A stretch of 64,000 nt of DNA from Microterricola gilva. GTDB taxonomy: Bacteria; Actinomycetota; Actinomycetes; Actinomycetales; Microbacteriaceae. Below, piece after piece: positions 52,668 through 62,057 of this stretch. Position 1 is the first letter of the stretch. Every line of letters starts with the position of its first letter. Made by a program: the position numbers and the translations under genes. The stretch spans positions 1,178,001-1,242,000 of the forward strand of contig NZ_SHLC01000001.1 in the NCBI RefSeq assembly GCF_004217495.1. The letters run 5' to 3'. The notes under the pieces were generated by a model, which was not told the DNA's origin, did not search any database, and saw only the letters and a list, made by a program, of their open reading frames with translations.

Positions 52668-54196
52668 GCGACATCATTCGGCTGAGCGCCGCAGACCTCG
52701 GTGCCTCGATCGCCGCAGGCGACATCACATCGGTGGAGGCAACACAGGCTCACCTCGACCGCATCGACGCCGTCGACGGCGCCGTCCACGCCTACCTGCA
52801 CGTCGCACCGGAGCTGGCCCTGGCCGCCGCGGCCCGCGTCGACGCACAGCGTGCGGCCGGCGAGAAGCTCGGCCCGCTGGCCGGCGTGCCGATCGCCGTC
52901 AAGGACGTGCTCGTCACCACCGACATGCCGTCGACCAGCGGCTCCAAGATCCTCGAGGGCTACATGTCGCCCTTCGACGCCACCGTCGTCAAGAAGGTGC
53001 GCGAAGCGGGTCTGATCCCGATCGGCAAGACCAACATGGACGAGTTCGCCATGGGCTCCTCCACCGAGCACTCGGCGTACGGTCCCACCCGCAACCCGTG
53101 GGCGCTCGACCGCATCCCAGGTGGATCGGGTGGCGGTTCCGCCGCGGCCGTCGCCGGCTACGAGGCGTCCATCGCCCTCGGCAGCGACACCGGCGGCTCC
53201 ATCCGCCAGCCTGCGCACGTGACGGGCACCGTCGGCGTCAAGCCGACCTACGGAGCGGTCAGCCGCTACGGCGCGATCGCCCTGGCCTCCTCGCTCGACC
53301 AGATCGGCCCGGTCAGCCGCACCGTCCTCGACTCCGCGCTGCTGCAGGACATCATCGGCGGGCACGACCCGCACGACTCCACCTCGCTTCGCAGCGAGTG
53401 GCCGTCAATGGCGGATGCCGTGCGCAACGCGAGCGTGCAGGGTCTGAAGGTCGGCGTCATCAAGCAGCTGCAGGGCGACGGCTTCCAGGCAGGCGTCATG
53501 GCCCGCTTCCAGGAGTCGCTGGCACTGCTCGAGCAGAACGGCGCCGAGATCGTCGAGCTGGAGGCTCCGAGCTTCGAGCACGCGATCGCCGCGTACTACC
53601 TGATCCTGCCTGCCGAGGCATCCAGCAACCTGGCCAAGTTCGACTCCGTGCGCTTCGGCCTCCGCGTGAACCCCACGAGCGGCGGAACCGTCGAAGACGT
53701 GATGAGCGCCACGCGCGACGCCGGCTTCGGGCCGGAGGTCAAGCGCCGCATCATCCTCGGCACCTACGCGCTGAGTGCCGGTTACTACGACGCCTACTAC
53801 GGCAGCGCCCAGAAGGTGCGCACGCTCGTGCAGCGCGACTTCGCCGCCGCATTCTCGCAGGTCGACGTCATCGCCTCGCCCACCGCGCCGACCACGGCGT
53901 TCAAGCTCGGCGAGAAGCTCAACGACCCGCTCGCGATGTACCTGAACGACATCGCGACGATCCCGGCCAACCTGGCCGGCATCCCCGGCATCACCCTGCC
54001 GGCCGGTCTGGCCGATGAAGACGGTTTGCCCGTCGGCATCCAGTTCCTCGCCCCGGCACACGAAGACGCCCGCCTCTACAACGTCGGCGGCGCACTCGAG
54101 CAGCTGCTCGTCGCGCAGTGGGGCGGACACCTGCTGGAACAGGCTCCGGATCTGCTCGAACTGATCAAGGCTGCGGCCGAGGAAGGTGCCCGCTGA
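52664..54196 (+). CDS. gatA: aspartyl/glutamyl-tRNA amidotransferase subunit A
   Basis: 510 aa amidase that releases ammonia from glutamine. The Ser-cisSer-Lys triad is visible: Lys in [10 protein letters not shown], Ser in [17 protein letters not shown] and nucleophile Ser in [19 protein letters not shown] 52664 overlaps the gatC stop; its stop TGA overlaps the gatB ATG by one base. Confidence 0.97.
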   Translation: MSDIIRLSAADLGASIAAGDITSVEATQAHLDRIDAVDGAVHAYLHVAPELALAAAARVDAQRAAGEKLGPLAGVPIAVKDVLVTTDMPSTSGSKILEGYMSPFDATVVKKVREAGLIPIGKTNMDEFAMGSSTEHSAYGPTRNPWALDRIPGGSGGGSAAAVAGYEASIALGSDTGGSIRQPAHVTGTVGVKPTYGAVSRYGAIALASSLDQIGPVSRTVLDSALLQDIIGGHDPHDSTSLRSEWPSMADAVRNASVQGLKVGVIKQLQGDGFQAGVMARFQESLALLEQNGAEIVELEAPSFEHAIAAYYLILPAEASSNLAKFDSVRFGLRVNPTSGGTVEDVMSATRDAGFGPEVKRRIILGTYALSAGYYDAYYGSAQKVRTLVQRDFAAAFSQVDVIASPTAPTTAFKLGEKLNDPLAMYLNDIATIPANLAGIPGITLPAGLADEDGLPVGIQFLAPAHEDARLYNVGGALEQLLVAQWGGHLLEQAPDLLELIKAAAEEGAR

Positions 54197-55710
54197 TGGC
54201 CCGCGCACAATTGATGGACTTCGACAAGGCACTCGAGCTCTTCGAGCCGGTCATGGGCTTCGAGGTGCACGTCGAGCTGAACACCAAGACGAAGATGTTC
54301 TCCGACGCCCCGAACGTGTTCGGTGCAGAGCCGAACACCGGCCTGAGCCCGCTCTGCCTCGGACTGCCTGGCACGCTGCCCGTCGTCAACGAGCAGGCCG
54401 TGCGCTACTCGATCAGCCTGGGCCTCGCCCTCGGCTGCTCGATCGCCGAGTCGAGCCGTTTCGCCAGGAAGAACTACTTCTACCCGGACACCCCGAAGAA
54501 CTACCAGATCTCGCAGTACGACGAGCCGATCGCCTTCGAAGGCTCCGTCGAGATCGAGCTCGCCGACGGCACCCTCATCGACATTCCCATCGAGCGTGCT
54601 CACATGGAGGAGGACGCGGGCAAGCTCACGCACATCGGTGGGTCGAGCGGCCGCATCCAGGGCGCGGACTACTCGCTCGTCGACTACAACCGCGCCGGTG
54701 TTCCCCTCGTCGAGATCGTCACCAAGCCGATCTACGGCGGCGAGCACCGTTCGCCGGAGATCGCGAAGGCCTACGTCGCAGCGATCCGCGACATCGTCGT
54801 GTCGCTCGGCATCTCCGACGCCAAGATGGAGCGCGGCAACCTGCGTTGCGACGCCAACGTCTCGCTGCGGCCGCGTGTCGCCGAGGGCGCTCAGCCCGCA
54901 CCGCTCGGCACCCGCACCGAGACCAAGAACGTCAACTCGCTTCGCTCCGTCGAGCGTGCGGTTCGCTTCGAGATCCAGCGTCAGGCCGCCATCCTCGCCA
55001 AGGGCGGCAGCATCACGCAGGAGACCCGCCACTGGCACGAGGACACCGGCGAGACGAGTGCTGGTCGCCCGAAGAGCGACGCAGACGACTACCGCTACTT
55101 CCCTGAGCCCGATCTGCTGCCCGTCGTTCCGTCGGCCGAGCTGGTCGAGGAGCTGCGCGCCGCTCTGCCAGAGCAGCCGGCCGTGCGGCGTCGCCGGTTG
55201 AAGGCCGAGTGGGGCTTCACGGATCTCGAGTTCCAGGACATCCAGAACTCCGGCCTGCTCACCGAGGTCTCCGAGACGGTTGCGGCCGGCGCCAGCCCCG
55301 CAGCCGCGCGCAAGTGGTGGACGGGCGAGATCGCCCGTCTGGCGAACGCCGCCGATGCGGATGCCGCAAGCCTGGTGTCTCCGGCCGATGTCGCGGCCCT
55401 CGCCGGGCTGGTCGAGGCCGGCACCCTGACCGACCGCCTGGCCCGCCAGGTGCTCGAGGGTGTCGTCGCAGGCGAAGGAACGCCGCAGCAGGTCGTCGAC
55501 GCGCGTGGCCTCGCCGTCGTGTCTGACGACGGCGCCCTGATCGCGGCCATCGACGAGGCGCTTGCCGCCCAGCCCGATGTGCTCGAGAAGATCCGCGACG
55601 GCAAGGTCCAGGCTGCAGGCGCCGTCATCGGCGCCGTCATGAAGGCCATGAAGGGCCAGGCCGACGCCGCCCGCGTACGCGAGCTCGTTTTGGAGCGCGC
55701 GAACGCCTAA
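54196..55710 (+). CDS. gatB: aspartyl/glutamyl-tRNA amidotransferase subunit B
   Basis: 504 aa. Kinase-like subunit that activates Glu-tRNA(Gln) or Asp-tRNA(Asn). Signature runs: [55 protein letters not shown] and [16 protein letters not shown]-terminal YqeY-like helical tail. ATG 54196 is set by the TGATG overlap with gatA. Its 3' end is duplicated 71 bp downstream. Confidence 0.97.
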   Translation: MARAQLMDFDKALELFEPVMGFEVHVELNTKTKMFSDAPNVFGAEPNTGLSPLCLGLPGTLPVVNEQAVRYSISLGLALGCSIAESSRFARKNYFYPDTPKNYQISQYDEPIAFEGSVEIELADGTLIDIPIERAHMEEDAGKLTHIGGSSGRIQGADYSLVDYNRAGVPLVEIVTKPIYGGEHRSPEIAKAYVAAIRDIVVSLGISDAKMERGNLRCDANVSLRPRVAEGAQPAPLGTRTETKNVNSLRSVERAVRFEIQRQAAILAKGGSITQETRHWHEDTGETSAGRPKSDADDYRYFPEPDLLPVVPSAELVEELRAALPEQPAVRRRRLKAEWGFTDLEFQDIQNSGLLTEVSETVAAGASPAAARKWWTGEIARLANAADADAASLVSPADVAALAGLVEAGTLTDRLARQVLEGVVAGEGTPQQVVDARGLAVVSDDGALIAAIDEALAAQPDVLEKIRDGKVQAAGAVIGAVMKAMKGQADAARVRELVLERANA

Positions 55711-55784
55711 TCGGGTGTGCGGGTCTCGCGCACAGCGCCGCCCGCGTACGCGAACTCGTTTTGGAGCGCGCGAACGCCTGATCG
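55665..55784 (+). repeat. tandem duplication of the gatB 3' end
   Basis: The 49 bp at 55665-55713 (last codons and stop of gatB) recur at 55736-55784 with two changes: a GAG to GAA codon and the stop TAA to TGA. The copies are 71 bp apart. The second has no start and is non-coding. A small hairpin CTGATC/GATCAG (55778-55796) may terminate transcription. Confidence 0.93.
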
Positions 55785-55792
55785 ATCCAGGA

Positions 55793-57115
55793 TCAGCTGG
55801 CCGACTCCGGCCCGTTGAACCCCGGCGCCAACGACCTCTCGGAATATCCGAGGGGTCGTTGTGCGATCACGGCGATGCTGAGAGACGCGGTGCCGGCCAG
55901 CGCGACCCAGAAGTTCAACCCGAACACCGTGACCCAGAACGGCGGCAGCACGAGCAGACTGACCGAGATTCCGATGACACCATCGCTGACATGCGTTCCG
56001 CGCGGCAGCGCGGCCGGCGCCTGCTCGAGTCGACCGAGCGGAATCGAGATGGCATACAGCACAATTCCGGAGAGCGCCAGAATGGCCGGCCTGGTCCACC
56101 ACCAGATGGCGCTCCCCGGCGGTTCGGCCGGCAGAGGTGTGAGCAGCAGGAGCCCGACGACCAGCGCGAACACGGGGAGATGCCAGAGGTAGATCGTCAT
56201 CAGCCTGCTGCCGATGACGCCGACGATGGCCCGTGCACTCCGCAGTCGCATGGCTCGGCCGAGCAGCGGGTAGACGAGCATGAGCAGGCTGCACTGGCCG
56301 ACCGCGAGCACGATGATGGCCGGCGTCGGGGGGTTCAGGTTGTCGAGCATGCTCTCCGGGTAGCCGGCCATGACAAGCAACAGCAGCGCGGCGAAGCTGC
56401 CGGCGGCGATGCCGAGAATGCTCCACCTGGAGCGCCGCGCGAACCAGCCGTCTGCCACCCAGAAGCCCAGCTGCTGGGCGAACAGCCAGACGAAGGTCAT
56501 GTTCAGCAGGCCGAGTGCCTCGACACCGGTACCGAGCCGCACCAGGTCGAGCGCGGTCGCGCCAACGGCGAGGGCGGCGAGCGTCGTACGCGGCGCAATC
56601 CTGTGGAACGTCGCCATCCCGGGCAGAAACGTCTGGGTGAAGGCGTAGGCGGCCAGAAACCAGAGCGGGGAGGCGACCCCCAGCGCCATGGCCCAGATGG
56701 ATTCCGGAGCGATTCCGACCAGGTGCAGGACCACGATCGCGATGGTGAAGAATGCGAAGAGCGGTATCGCGGGGCGGGCCAGGCGCAGAATCCGCGATCG
56801 GATGAAGTCAGAGGCAGTGCCGCCAGCCCGCTCGAGCCGCTCCCAGGACCCCAGACCGACGACGCCGCCGACCATGAAGAACAGCGGCATGATCTGCGCG
56901 AACCAGGTGACCGGTGCCAGCCACGGCTGTTCCAGAAGTGTTGGACGGATGACGAGCCCCTGGCCCGGGATGATGATGGCGCCGACCATCAGAAGGTGCC
57001 CGACGACCACGAGCATCAGACACGCCACACGCACGAGATCCACCACGGCATCGCGTTCAGGGGGTGCGCCACCACTGCCCGAGTCGTTCGCTTGAGGTAC
57101 AGGCGATCTTGCCAT
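55793..57115 (-). CDS. acyltransferase-3 family membrane protein
   Basis: 440 aa with about ten TM segments. N-terminal RDAVVDLVRVACLMLVVVGH with the active-site-type His, then MPLFFMVGGVVGL, RILRLARPAIPLFAF, WFLAAYAFTQ and MTIYLWHLPVFALV are typical of PF01757 O-acyltransferases, which modify surface sugars, peptidoglycan or antibiotics. Target unknown. ATG 57115. Confidence 0.87.
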   Translation of the reverse strand: MARSPVPQANDSGSGGAPPERDAVVDLVRVACLMLVVVGHLLMVGAIIIPGQGLVIRPTLLEQPWLAPVTWFAQIMPLFFMVGGVVGLGSWERLERAGGTASDFIRSRILRLARPAIPLFAFFTIAIVVLHLVGIAPESIWAMALGVASPLWFLAAYAFTQTFLPGMATFHRIAPRTTLAALAVGATALDLVRLGTGVEALGLLNMTFVWLFAQQLGFWVADGWFARRSRWSILGIAAGSFAALLLLVMAGYPESMLDNLNPPTPAIIVLAVGQCSLLMLVYPLLGRAMRLRSARAIVGVIGSRLMTIYLWHLPVFALVVGLLLLTPLPAEPPGSAIWWWTRPAILALSGIVLYAISIPLGRLEQAPAALPRGTHVSDGVIGISVSLLVLPPFWVTVFGLNFWVALAGTASLSIAVIAQRPLGYSERSLAPGFNGPESAS

Positions 57116-57251
57116 CGCGACTCCGGCTCATCCAGTGACGGTGATTGTGTTCATTCTGGCATTGCCGGATGCGTTTCGGCCTGATTCTCTGCGCAACTTC
57201 TGACGCAGCACGCTCACAGGGGCCATGCAGCCTGCATGCCGGCGCACTGCC

Positions 57252-57257
57252 TAGAGT
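57252..57257 (+). promoter_or_regulatory. -10 element TAGAGT for the gene at 57289
   Basis: TAGAGT lies 31 nt before ATG 57289, with GAGGGTGAGG in between, so this transcript has a short leader and a ribosome binding site. Confidence 0.45.
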
Positions 57258-57288
57258 GGGAAGCGACATCGAGGGTGAGGACACCGAC

Positions 57289-57885
57289 ATGGGAATCATG
57301 GATTGGCTATTCGGGCAGCAGCCCCAGTCGGAGCAGCAGCGTCGCGCCGCGATTCCCCGCGAGCGCAGTGCAGATGAGGTGGCGATCGAACGCTACCGGT
57401 ACCTGCTGCGCACCGCTCCACCCGAGGCGATCGAACAGGCCCACGCCGAGGCATTCGCCCGGCTCACCCCCGAGCAGCGCGCCGTCGTCTTCGCCGAGCT
57501 GAGCGAAGGCGCCCCAGCCGGCGAGCAGCCGCGATCCGACGACTCCCGGGCTCTTGCCCAGGCGGCGACGCGGCGTGAACTGCAGGCGCCGGGCACCCTC
57601 GAGCGTTCCTTCTCCGGCCAGCGTGGGGCTGGCCCCAGCTTCGGCAGCATGATGGGCAGCTCGATGCTCGGAACGATCGCCGGTGTGGTGATCGGCTCGG
57701 CCATCGCCCAGGCCTTCATTCCAGACTCCGTCGGCGAGAGCGCCTCGGCCGATGGTGCAGACAGCGGGGCGGATGCCGGTGCAGACAGCGGGGCCGACGC
57801 CGGCGCATCGGACGGCGGCTTCGGTGATTTCGGCGGAGGTGACTTCGGCGGCGGCGACTTCGGCGGAGGAGACTTCGGCTTCTAG
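57289..57885 (+). CDS. small protein with a hydrophobic segment and Gly/Asp/Phe-repeat tail
   Basis: 198 aa. MGIMDWLFGQQPQSEQQ start, charged middle (VAIERYRYLLRTAPPEAIEQAHAEAFARLTPEQR), hydrophobic MMGSSMLGTIAGVVIGSAIAQAF (~122-145), an acidic GADAGADSGADAGA run and a C-terminus of GGGDFG repeats (DNA repeats of 15 bp at about 57830-57880). Function unknown; the tail may be extracytoplasmic or low-complexity. The convergent stop codons of this gene and the Cache gene share CTAG (57882-57885). Confidence 0.72.
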   Translation: MGIMDWLFGQQPQSEQQRRAAIPRERSADEVAIERYRYLLRTAPPEAIEQAHAEAFARLTPEQRAVVFAELSEGAPAGEQPRSDDSRALAQAATRRELQAPGTLERSFSGQRGAGPSFGSMMGSSMLGTIAGVVIGSAIAQAFIPDSVGESASADGADSGADAGADSGADAGASDGGFGDFGGGDFGGGDFGGGDFGF

Positions 57886-58670
57886 CCCTGGCCGATCACC
57901 AGCGACAGGCTCGTGTCGCCGCAGGCGACGACGCGTTCCCCGCCCGGCAGCAGTGCGGCGCGCTCTGCGGACGCGGATGCTCCCGCCGTCGCGGCGAGGG
58001 CGGCCGTGAGGCCGTCGCTCCTGAGCAGTGACCCGGTCGCCCGGTGAGCGTCTGTCGATGCCACGATTCTCGCCGAGGCGTTGACGAGCGTCGTCGGCGC
58101 GCCGAGCTCGTAGAGCCGGGGGAGCAGCACCGATTCGATGTCGTCGACGTAGAGGTCAGCACCGACGACGCCGATCAGCGATCCGTCTGCGTGCACCGGC
58201 GCGGTGAGCGTGAGCGTGTACTCGTCGGTGCACAGGTAGTCGACGTAGGGACCCGTGATGTGCTGGGCGCCCGTCTGCACGGGCACGCGCCACCATTCCA
58301 GAGCCGTGTAGTCGCGGAAGTTCTCGGACTCCGGGTCCTCGACGGCGAGCAAGCGGCGCATCTCGGGAGTCGCGCCGTCAACGCCGAAGGTATTGAGCTG
58401 ACCGAGCCACCATGAGATGTGCCACTCGGAGTCACTGAGGTAGCCAGGTGCTGCGACGAATCCGGCTCCGATGATCAGGTTGTCGGATGCCGCGAACTGC
58501 GGCAGCACGATCGCGTCGACCAGCGCGTCGAGCTCGGCCACGCTCGGCCGCGCTCCGATCTGCTGCTCGAACGCGTCACGCCACGCGGCGACGCGCCCGA
58601 AGACGGTGTCGAAGGTCGCGCTGATGCCGTCGACACAGCGGCTGACGGCGGGGGACTCGGTGATCGTCAT
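57882..58670 (-). CDS. Cache (PDC-like) domain protein without membrane anchor
   Basis: 262 aa. Central WHISWWLGQL, WWRVPVQTGAQHITGPYVDYLCTDEYTLTLTAPV and GSLIGVVGADLYVDDIE form a Cache sensor fold, normally the extracytoplasmic ligand-binding part of chemoreceptors and kinases. Here there is no signal peptide, TM segment or output domain, so it is presumably cytoplasmic. It lies 51 bp downstream of a GntR regulator, likely in one operon, and faces a polyamine-type ABC operon. Ligand unknown; amino acids and amines are common for Cache. Confidence 0.83.
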   Translation of the reverse strand: MTITESPAVSRCVDGISATFDTVFGRVAAWRDAFEQQIGARPSVAELDALVDAIVLPQFAASDNLIIGAGFVAAPGYLSDSEWHISWWLGQLNTFGVDGATPEMRRLLAVEDPESENFRDYTALEWWRVPVQTGAQHITGPYVDYLCTDEYTLTLTAPVHADGSLIGVVGADLYVDDIESVLLPRLYELGAPTTLVNASARIVASTDAHRATGSLLRSDGLTAALAATAGASASAERAALLPGGERVVACGDTSLSLVIGQG

Positions 58671-58721
58671 GATCGGTGCTCACTTCATTGTGGCGGGACG
58701 GGTGGGGTCGTGCTTGTGGTG

Positions 58722-59489
58722 TCAGGCCGGCATTTTCTCGCGTTGCTGCGCCAGCATGCCCTTGCGGGCGACGAGCCAGTCGACGGCCATCGCGATGTGC
58801 CTCGTCGACTCGCGGCGCGCGGCATCCGGATCGACCGCCTCGACGGCCGCGGTCACGGTGTGGAGAACGTCGAGGCCGTGCTCCCGGTGCTCGGCCTCGC
58901 TCAGGCACAGCCAGAGCACGGGCCCGAACTCGGCCTGCAACCGCAGTTCCTCGCGCACGAGCCGCGCCGATTGGCTGAGTGCGGCCAGTTCCAGCTGGAA
59001 CCGCGACAGCGCTCGCCTGGCCGCGCCCTCCTCTGCGACGTCGAACGACGAGCTGATGGTGCGAAGAGTCTCCACGTCGAGCGGGCCGGCCCTGTCTGCG
59101 GCCAGCTCTGCCGCCATGCCGGCGATCGCCGAATAGTGCACGCCCATGTCACGGATCTCGCTGCGGGCGAGGGCATCGACCCTCTGATCGAGGATGTCGT
59201 GGCGGGCGTGCCCGGAGAAGGTGACGAAACTGCCGCCGTCGCGTCCGCGGCGCGTCGTCACGAGGCCGCGCGAGCGCAGTGCCTCGAGCGATTCCCTGGC
59301 CGTGACGACGGCGACACCGAGCTGTTTGGCGAGTTCCAGTTCGCTCGGCAGCCGCTCGCCATCTGGCAGCACACCGGACACGATGGCGTCGCTCAGCCGT
59401 TGCTCGACGAGCTCGGCCCGCCCCTCGGTGTGCAGGGGGGTGAACACCGCCGCGCGCGTGAGCGTCGCGGCACGAATGGACTGCGGCAT
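58722..59489 (-). CDS. FadR-type GntR transcriptional regulator
   Basis: 255 aa. N-terminal GntR winged helix (LVEQRLSDAIVSGVLPDGERLPSELELAKQLGVAVVTARESLEALRSRGLV, residues ~27-77), C-terminal all-helical FCD-like domain. GAGGAGG precedes ATG 59489. Divergent from the ABC transporter operon and followed by the Cache gene, so it probably controls both. Confidence 0.88.
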   Translation of the reverse strand: MPQSIRAATLTRAAVFTPLHTEGRAELVEQRLSDAIVSGVLPDGERLPSELELAKQLGVAVVTARESLEALRSRGLVTTRRGRDGGSFVTFSGHARHDILDQRVDALARSEIRDMGVHYSAIAGMAAELAADRAGPLDVETLRTISSSFDVAEEGAARRALSRFQLELAALSQSARLVREELRLQAEFGPVLWLCLSEAEHREHGLDVLHTVTAAVEAVDPDAARRESTRHIAMAVDWLVARKGMLAQQREKMPA

Positions 59490-59651
59490 CGACCCTCCTC
59501 GCAAGTTGTGACATGACCGTAACATAAAGCTTCCCGTTATGACATCTGGAACCATATGATTCATCTCACGAGGTCGAATCGGGCGGCGTCCACCACTGGA
59601 CATCGCCTCGAGGGACCGTGCCAGCAGAGTCGCTGATCAGAAGGAGCGAGC
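59490..59651. promoter_or_regulatory. divergent control region between the GntR gene and the ABC operon
   Basis: Direct repeats GTTGTGACAT (59505-59514) and GTTATGACAT (59536-59545) are 31 bp apart, about three helical turns. The inverted pair CATAA (59523-59527) and TTATG (59537-59541) lies between. These AT-rich sites stand out from the surroundings and are candidate GntR operators. Confidence 0.5.
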
Positions 59652-60701
59652 GTGCCAACAGATGCACCGGCCATCAGGCTGAGCGGACTGACGAAGTCTT
59701 TCGGCACGGTGAACGCCGTCGACGGTGTCGACCTCGACATCGCACCAGGCGAGTTCTTCTCGATGCTCGGGCCATCCGGTTCAGGCAAGACCACCGTGCT
59801 CCGGCTCATCGCCGGTTTCGAGATGCCGAGCGCCGGCACGGTCGAGCTGTTCGGGCAGGATGTCACGGCGAAGGCGCCATTCGACCGCGACGTGAACACG
59901 GTCTTCCAGGACTACGCGCTGTTCCCGCACATGAGCGTTCTCGACAACGTGGCGTACGGCCTGCGGGTGCGCGGGGTCGGGAAGGCGGAACGCCGCGAGC
60001 GGGCCAGAGCCTCGCTCGAGAAGGTGCGTCTCGGCTCCTTCGGCGACCGTAAGCCCGCCCAGCTCTCCGGCGGCCAGCGGCAACGCGTCGCCCTCGCCAG
60101 GGCCACCGTCGTCGAGCCCAAGGCGCTGCTGCTCGACGAGCCCCTCGGCGCGCTCGATCTCAAGCTCCGCGAGCAGATGCAGGTCGAACTCAAGGAATTG
60201 CAGCGTGACCTCGGTATCACCTTCATCTTCGTGACCCACGACCAGGAGGAAGCGTTGACGCTCTCCGACCGCATCGCCGTCTTCAACAACGGGCGTATCG
60301 AGCAGCTCGGCACGCCAGCGGAGCTCTACGAACGACCCGGCTCGCGATTCGTCGCCGATTTCGTCGGCACATCGAATCTCTTCGACGAGGACCGATCGCG
60401 CAGCATCCTCGGGCGCGAGGGCCAGCACTCCGTGCGTCCAGAGAAGATGACGGTGACCCATGGCGGCCTCGACGGCGATGGCATCGTGAACGTGCCAGGC
60501 ACCGTGGTCGAGGCGATCTACCTCGGCAGTGGTGTGCGACTCGTCGTCGACCTCGACGACGGCACCCGCGTGAGCGTGCTCGAGCGGAACGACCGCGACC
60601 GGGTGCGCGACGACGAGCGAGGCGACAGGGTCGTCGTCTCGTGGCACCACGACGACGTCGTGCACCTCGGCACAGAGGTGATCCCCGGCATCTCCGGCTG
60701 A
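59652..60701 (+). CDS. ABC transporter ATP-binding protein, PotA-like
   Basis: 349 aa. Walker A GPSGSGKTT (residues 40-48), signature LSGGQRQRVALARA, Walker B LLLDEPLGALD, and a C-terminal TOBE-like domain (SVRPEKMTVTHGGLDGDGIVNVPGTVVEAIYLG). Matches spermidine/putrescine or Fe3+-type importers (CUT/PotA subclass). AAGGAG precedes GTG 59652. Confidence 0.92.
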   Translation: MPTDAPAIRLSGLTKSFGTVNAVDGVDLDIAPGEFFSMLGPSGSGKTTVLRLIAGFEMPSAGTVELFGQDVTAKAPFDRDVNTVFQDYALFPHMSVLDNVAYGLRVRGVGKAERRERARASLEKVRLGSFGDRKPAQLSGGQRQRVALARATVVEPKALLLDEPLGALDLKLREQMQVELKELQRDLGITFIFVTHDQEEALTLSDRIAVFNNGRIEQLGTPAELYERPGSRFVADFVGTSNLFDEDRSRSILGREGQHSVRPEKMTVTHGGLDGDGIVNVPGTVVEAIYLGSGVRLVVDLDDGTRVSVLERNDRDRVRDDERGDRVVVSWHHDDVVHLGTEVIPGISG

Positions 60702-60745
60702 GGCATCTGAGCACCACCACAGCGCACCGCATTGCACCACACCGC

Positions 60746-60777
60746 ATTTCACAACACAGAGATTTCACAACACAGAG
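60746..60777 (+). repeat. perfect 16-bp tandem duplication upstream of the binding-protein gene
   Basis: ATTTCACAACACAGAG occurs at 60746-60761 and again at 60762-60777, immediately before AAGGAGAGAACC and the start codon at 60790. Confidence 0.95.
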
Positions 60778-60789
60778 AAGGAGAGAACC

Positions 60790-61968
60790 ATGAAGCGCAT
60801 GACGCGCACGGTACGCCGCGGCGTGACCGTCGGACTCGCGATCACAACGGTCGCGCTGCTCACGGCCTGTGGCACCTCGGGCGGCGGGACGGGGCCGACC
60901 GAGGCCGCGAGCGAGCTCGGCGAGACCGAGGGCCAGCTGTCGGTGCTGGCCTGGCCCGGATACGCCGAGGACGGCTCGAACGATCCCGCGGTCGACTGGG
61001 TCACACCGTTCGAGGATGCAACAGGCTGCGAGGTCACGGTCAAGACCTTCGGTACCTCCGACGAGGCCGTGAACCTCTTCAAGACAGGCGACTACGACGT
61101 CGTGTCCGCCTCGGGCGACGCATCCCTGCGGCTCGTCGCCGCCGGCGATGTACAGCCGGTGAACCTGGACCTGGTCCCGAACTACGCGAACGTCTACGAC
61201 TTCCTGAAGGACAAGGCGTGGAACACTGTCGACGGCCAGAACTACGGTGTGCCGCACGGCTACGGCGCGAACCTGCTCATGTACAGCACCGACGTCTTCA
61301 GCGAGGCGCCGAGCAGCTGGGGCGTCGTCTTCGACGAGTCCGATGCGTACACGGGCAAGGTCACGGCGTACGATTCACCGATCTACATCGCCGACGCGGC
61401 GATGTATCTCATGGCCACGCAGCCCGACCTCGGGATCGAGAACCCCTACGCCCTCGATGAGGAGCAACTCGCAGCGGCCGTCGACCTGCTCAAGACGCAG
61501 CGCGCGAACATCGGCGAGTACTGGTCGGACTACCTCAAGGAGATCCAGGCGTTCACGACCGGTGACACCGTCGTCGGCACGACGTGGCAGGTGATCCAGA
61601 ACGTTGCGGCGGCCGAGGGCGCGCCGACCGACGTCACCGTTCCAGAGGAGGGCGTGACCGGCTGGTCGGACACCTGGATGATCTCGTCCAGCACGGAGAA
61701 CCCGAACTGCTCGTACGCGTGGCTCGACTACATCGCGAGCCCCGAGGTGAACGGCCAGGCGACCGAGTACTTCGGAGAGGCCCCGTCCAGCGACGAGGCC
61801 TGCGAGTTCCGCTCGGACTGCGAGGCATACCACGCCGGTGACGCCGCGTACGCGGAGAACATCTGGTACTGGACAACGCCGATTGAGAAGTGCATCGACG
61901 GTCGCACGGATGTCACGTGCACCGACTACTCGGCGTGGACCGAGGCCTGGCAGGAGATCAAGGGCTGA
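60790..61968 (+). CDS. substrate-binding lipoprotein, PotD/polyamine-type
   Basis: 392 aa. Lipoprotein signal: basic KRMTRTVRR, hydrophobic core and lipobox LTAC with Cys27. Mature protein has the PotD/F-like start QLSVLAWPGYAEDGSNDPAVDWV, with FEDATGCEVTVKTFGTSDEAVNLF and VPHGYGANLLMY. The ligand may be spermidine, putrescine or a similar cation. Six or more Cys in the C-terminal half (CSYAW, CEFRSDCEAY, CIDGRTDVTC) suggest disulfides. Confidence 0.9.
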   Translation: MKRMTRTVRRGVTVGLAITTVALLTACGTSGGGTGPTEAASELGETEGQLSVLAWPGYAEDGSNDPAVDWVTPFEDATGCEVTVKTFGTSDEAVNLFKTGDYDVVSASGDASLRLVAAGDVQPVNLDLVPNYANVYDFLKDKAWNTVDGQNYGVPHGYGANLLMYSTDVFSEAPSSWGVVFDESDAYTGKVTAYDSPIYIADAAMYLMATQPDLGIENPYALDEEQLAAAVDLLKTQRANIGEYWSDYLKEIQAFTTGDTVVGTTWQVIQNVAAAEGAPTDVTVPEEGVTGWSDTWMISSSTENPNCSYAWLDYIASPEVNGQATEYFGEAPSSDEACEFRSDCEAYHAGDAAYAENIWYWTTPIEKCIDGRTDVTCTDYSAWTEAWQEIKG

Positions 61969-61976
61969 GCCCCTCT

Positions 61977-62022
61977 CGTCGGTCGAGTAGCGAGCGTCGA
62001 CCGCGCCGCTGCTCGACCGACG
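61977..62022 (+). promoter_or_regulatory. intercistronic 11-bp inverted repeat
   Basis: CGTCGGTCGAG (61977-61987) and CTCGACCGACG (62012-62022) pair perfectly around a 24-nt loop. It sits between the binding-protein and permease genes. It may stabilise the upstream mRNA or partly terminate, giving more binding protein than permease. GGTCGAGTAGCG here is also present at 25524-25535. Confidence 0.6.
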
Positions 62023-62057
62023 ACTGCCACCCAGCCAGACGCGACAGGACACGAACG

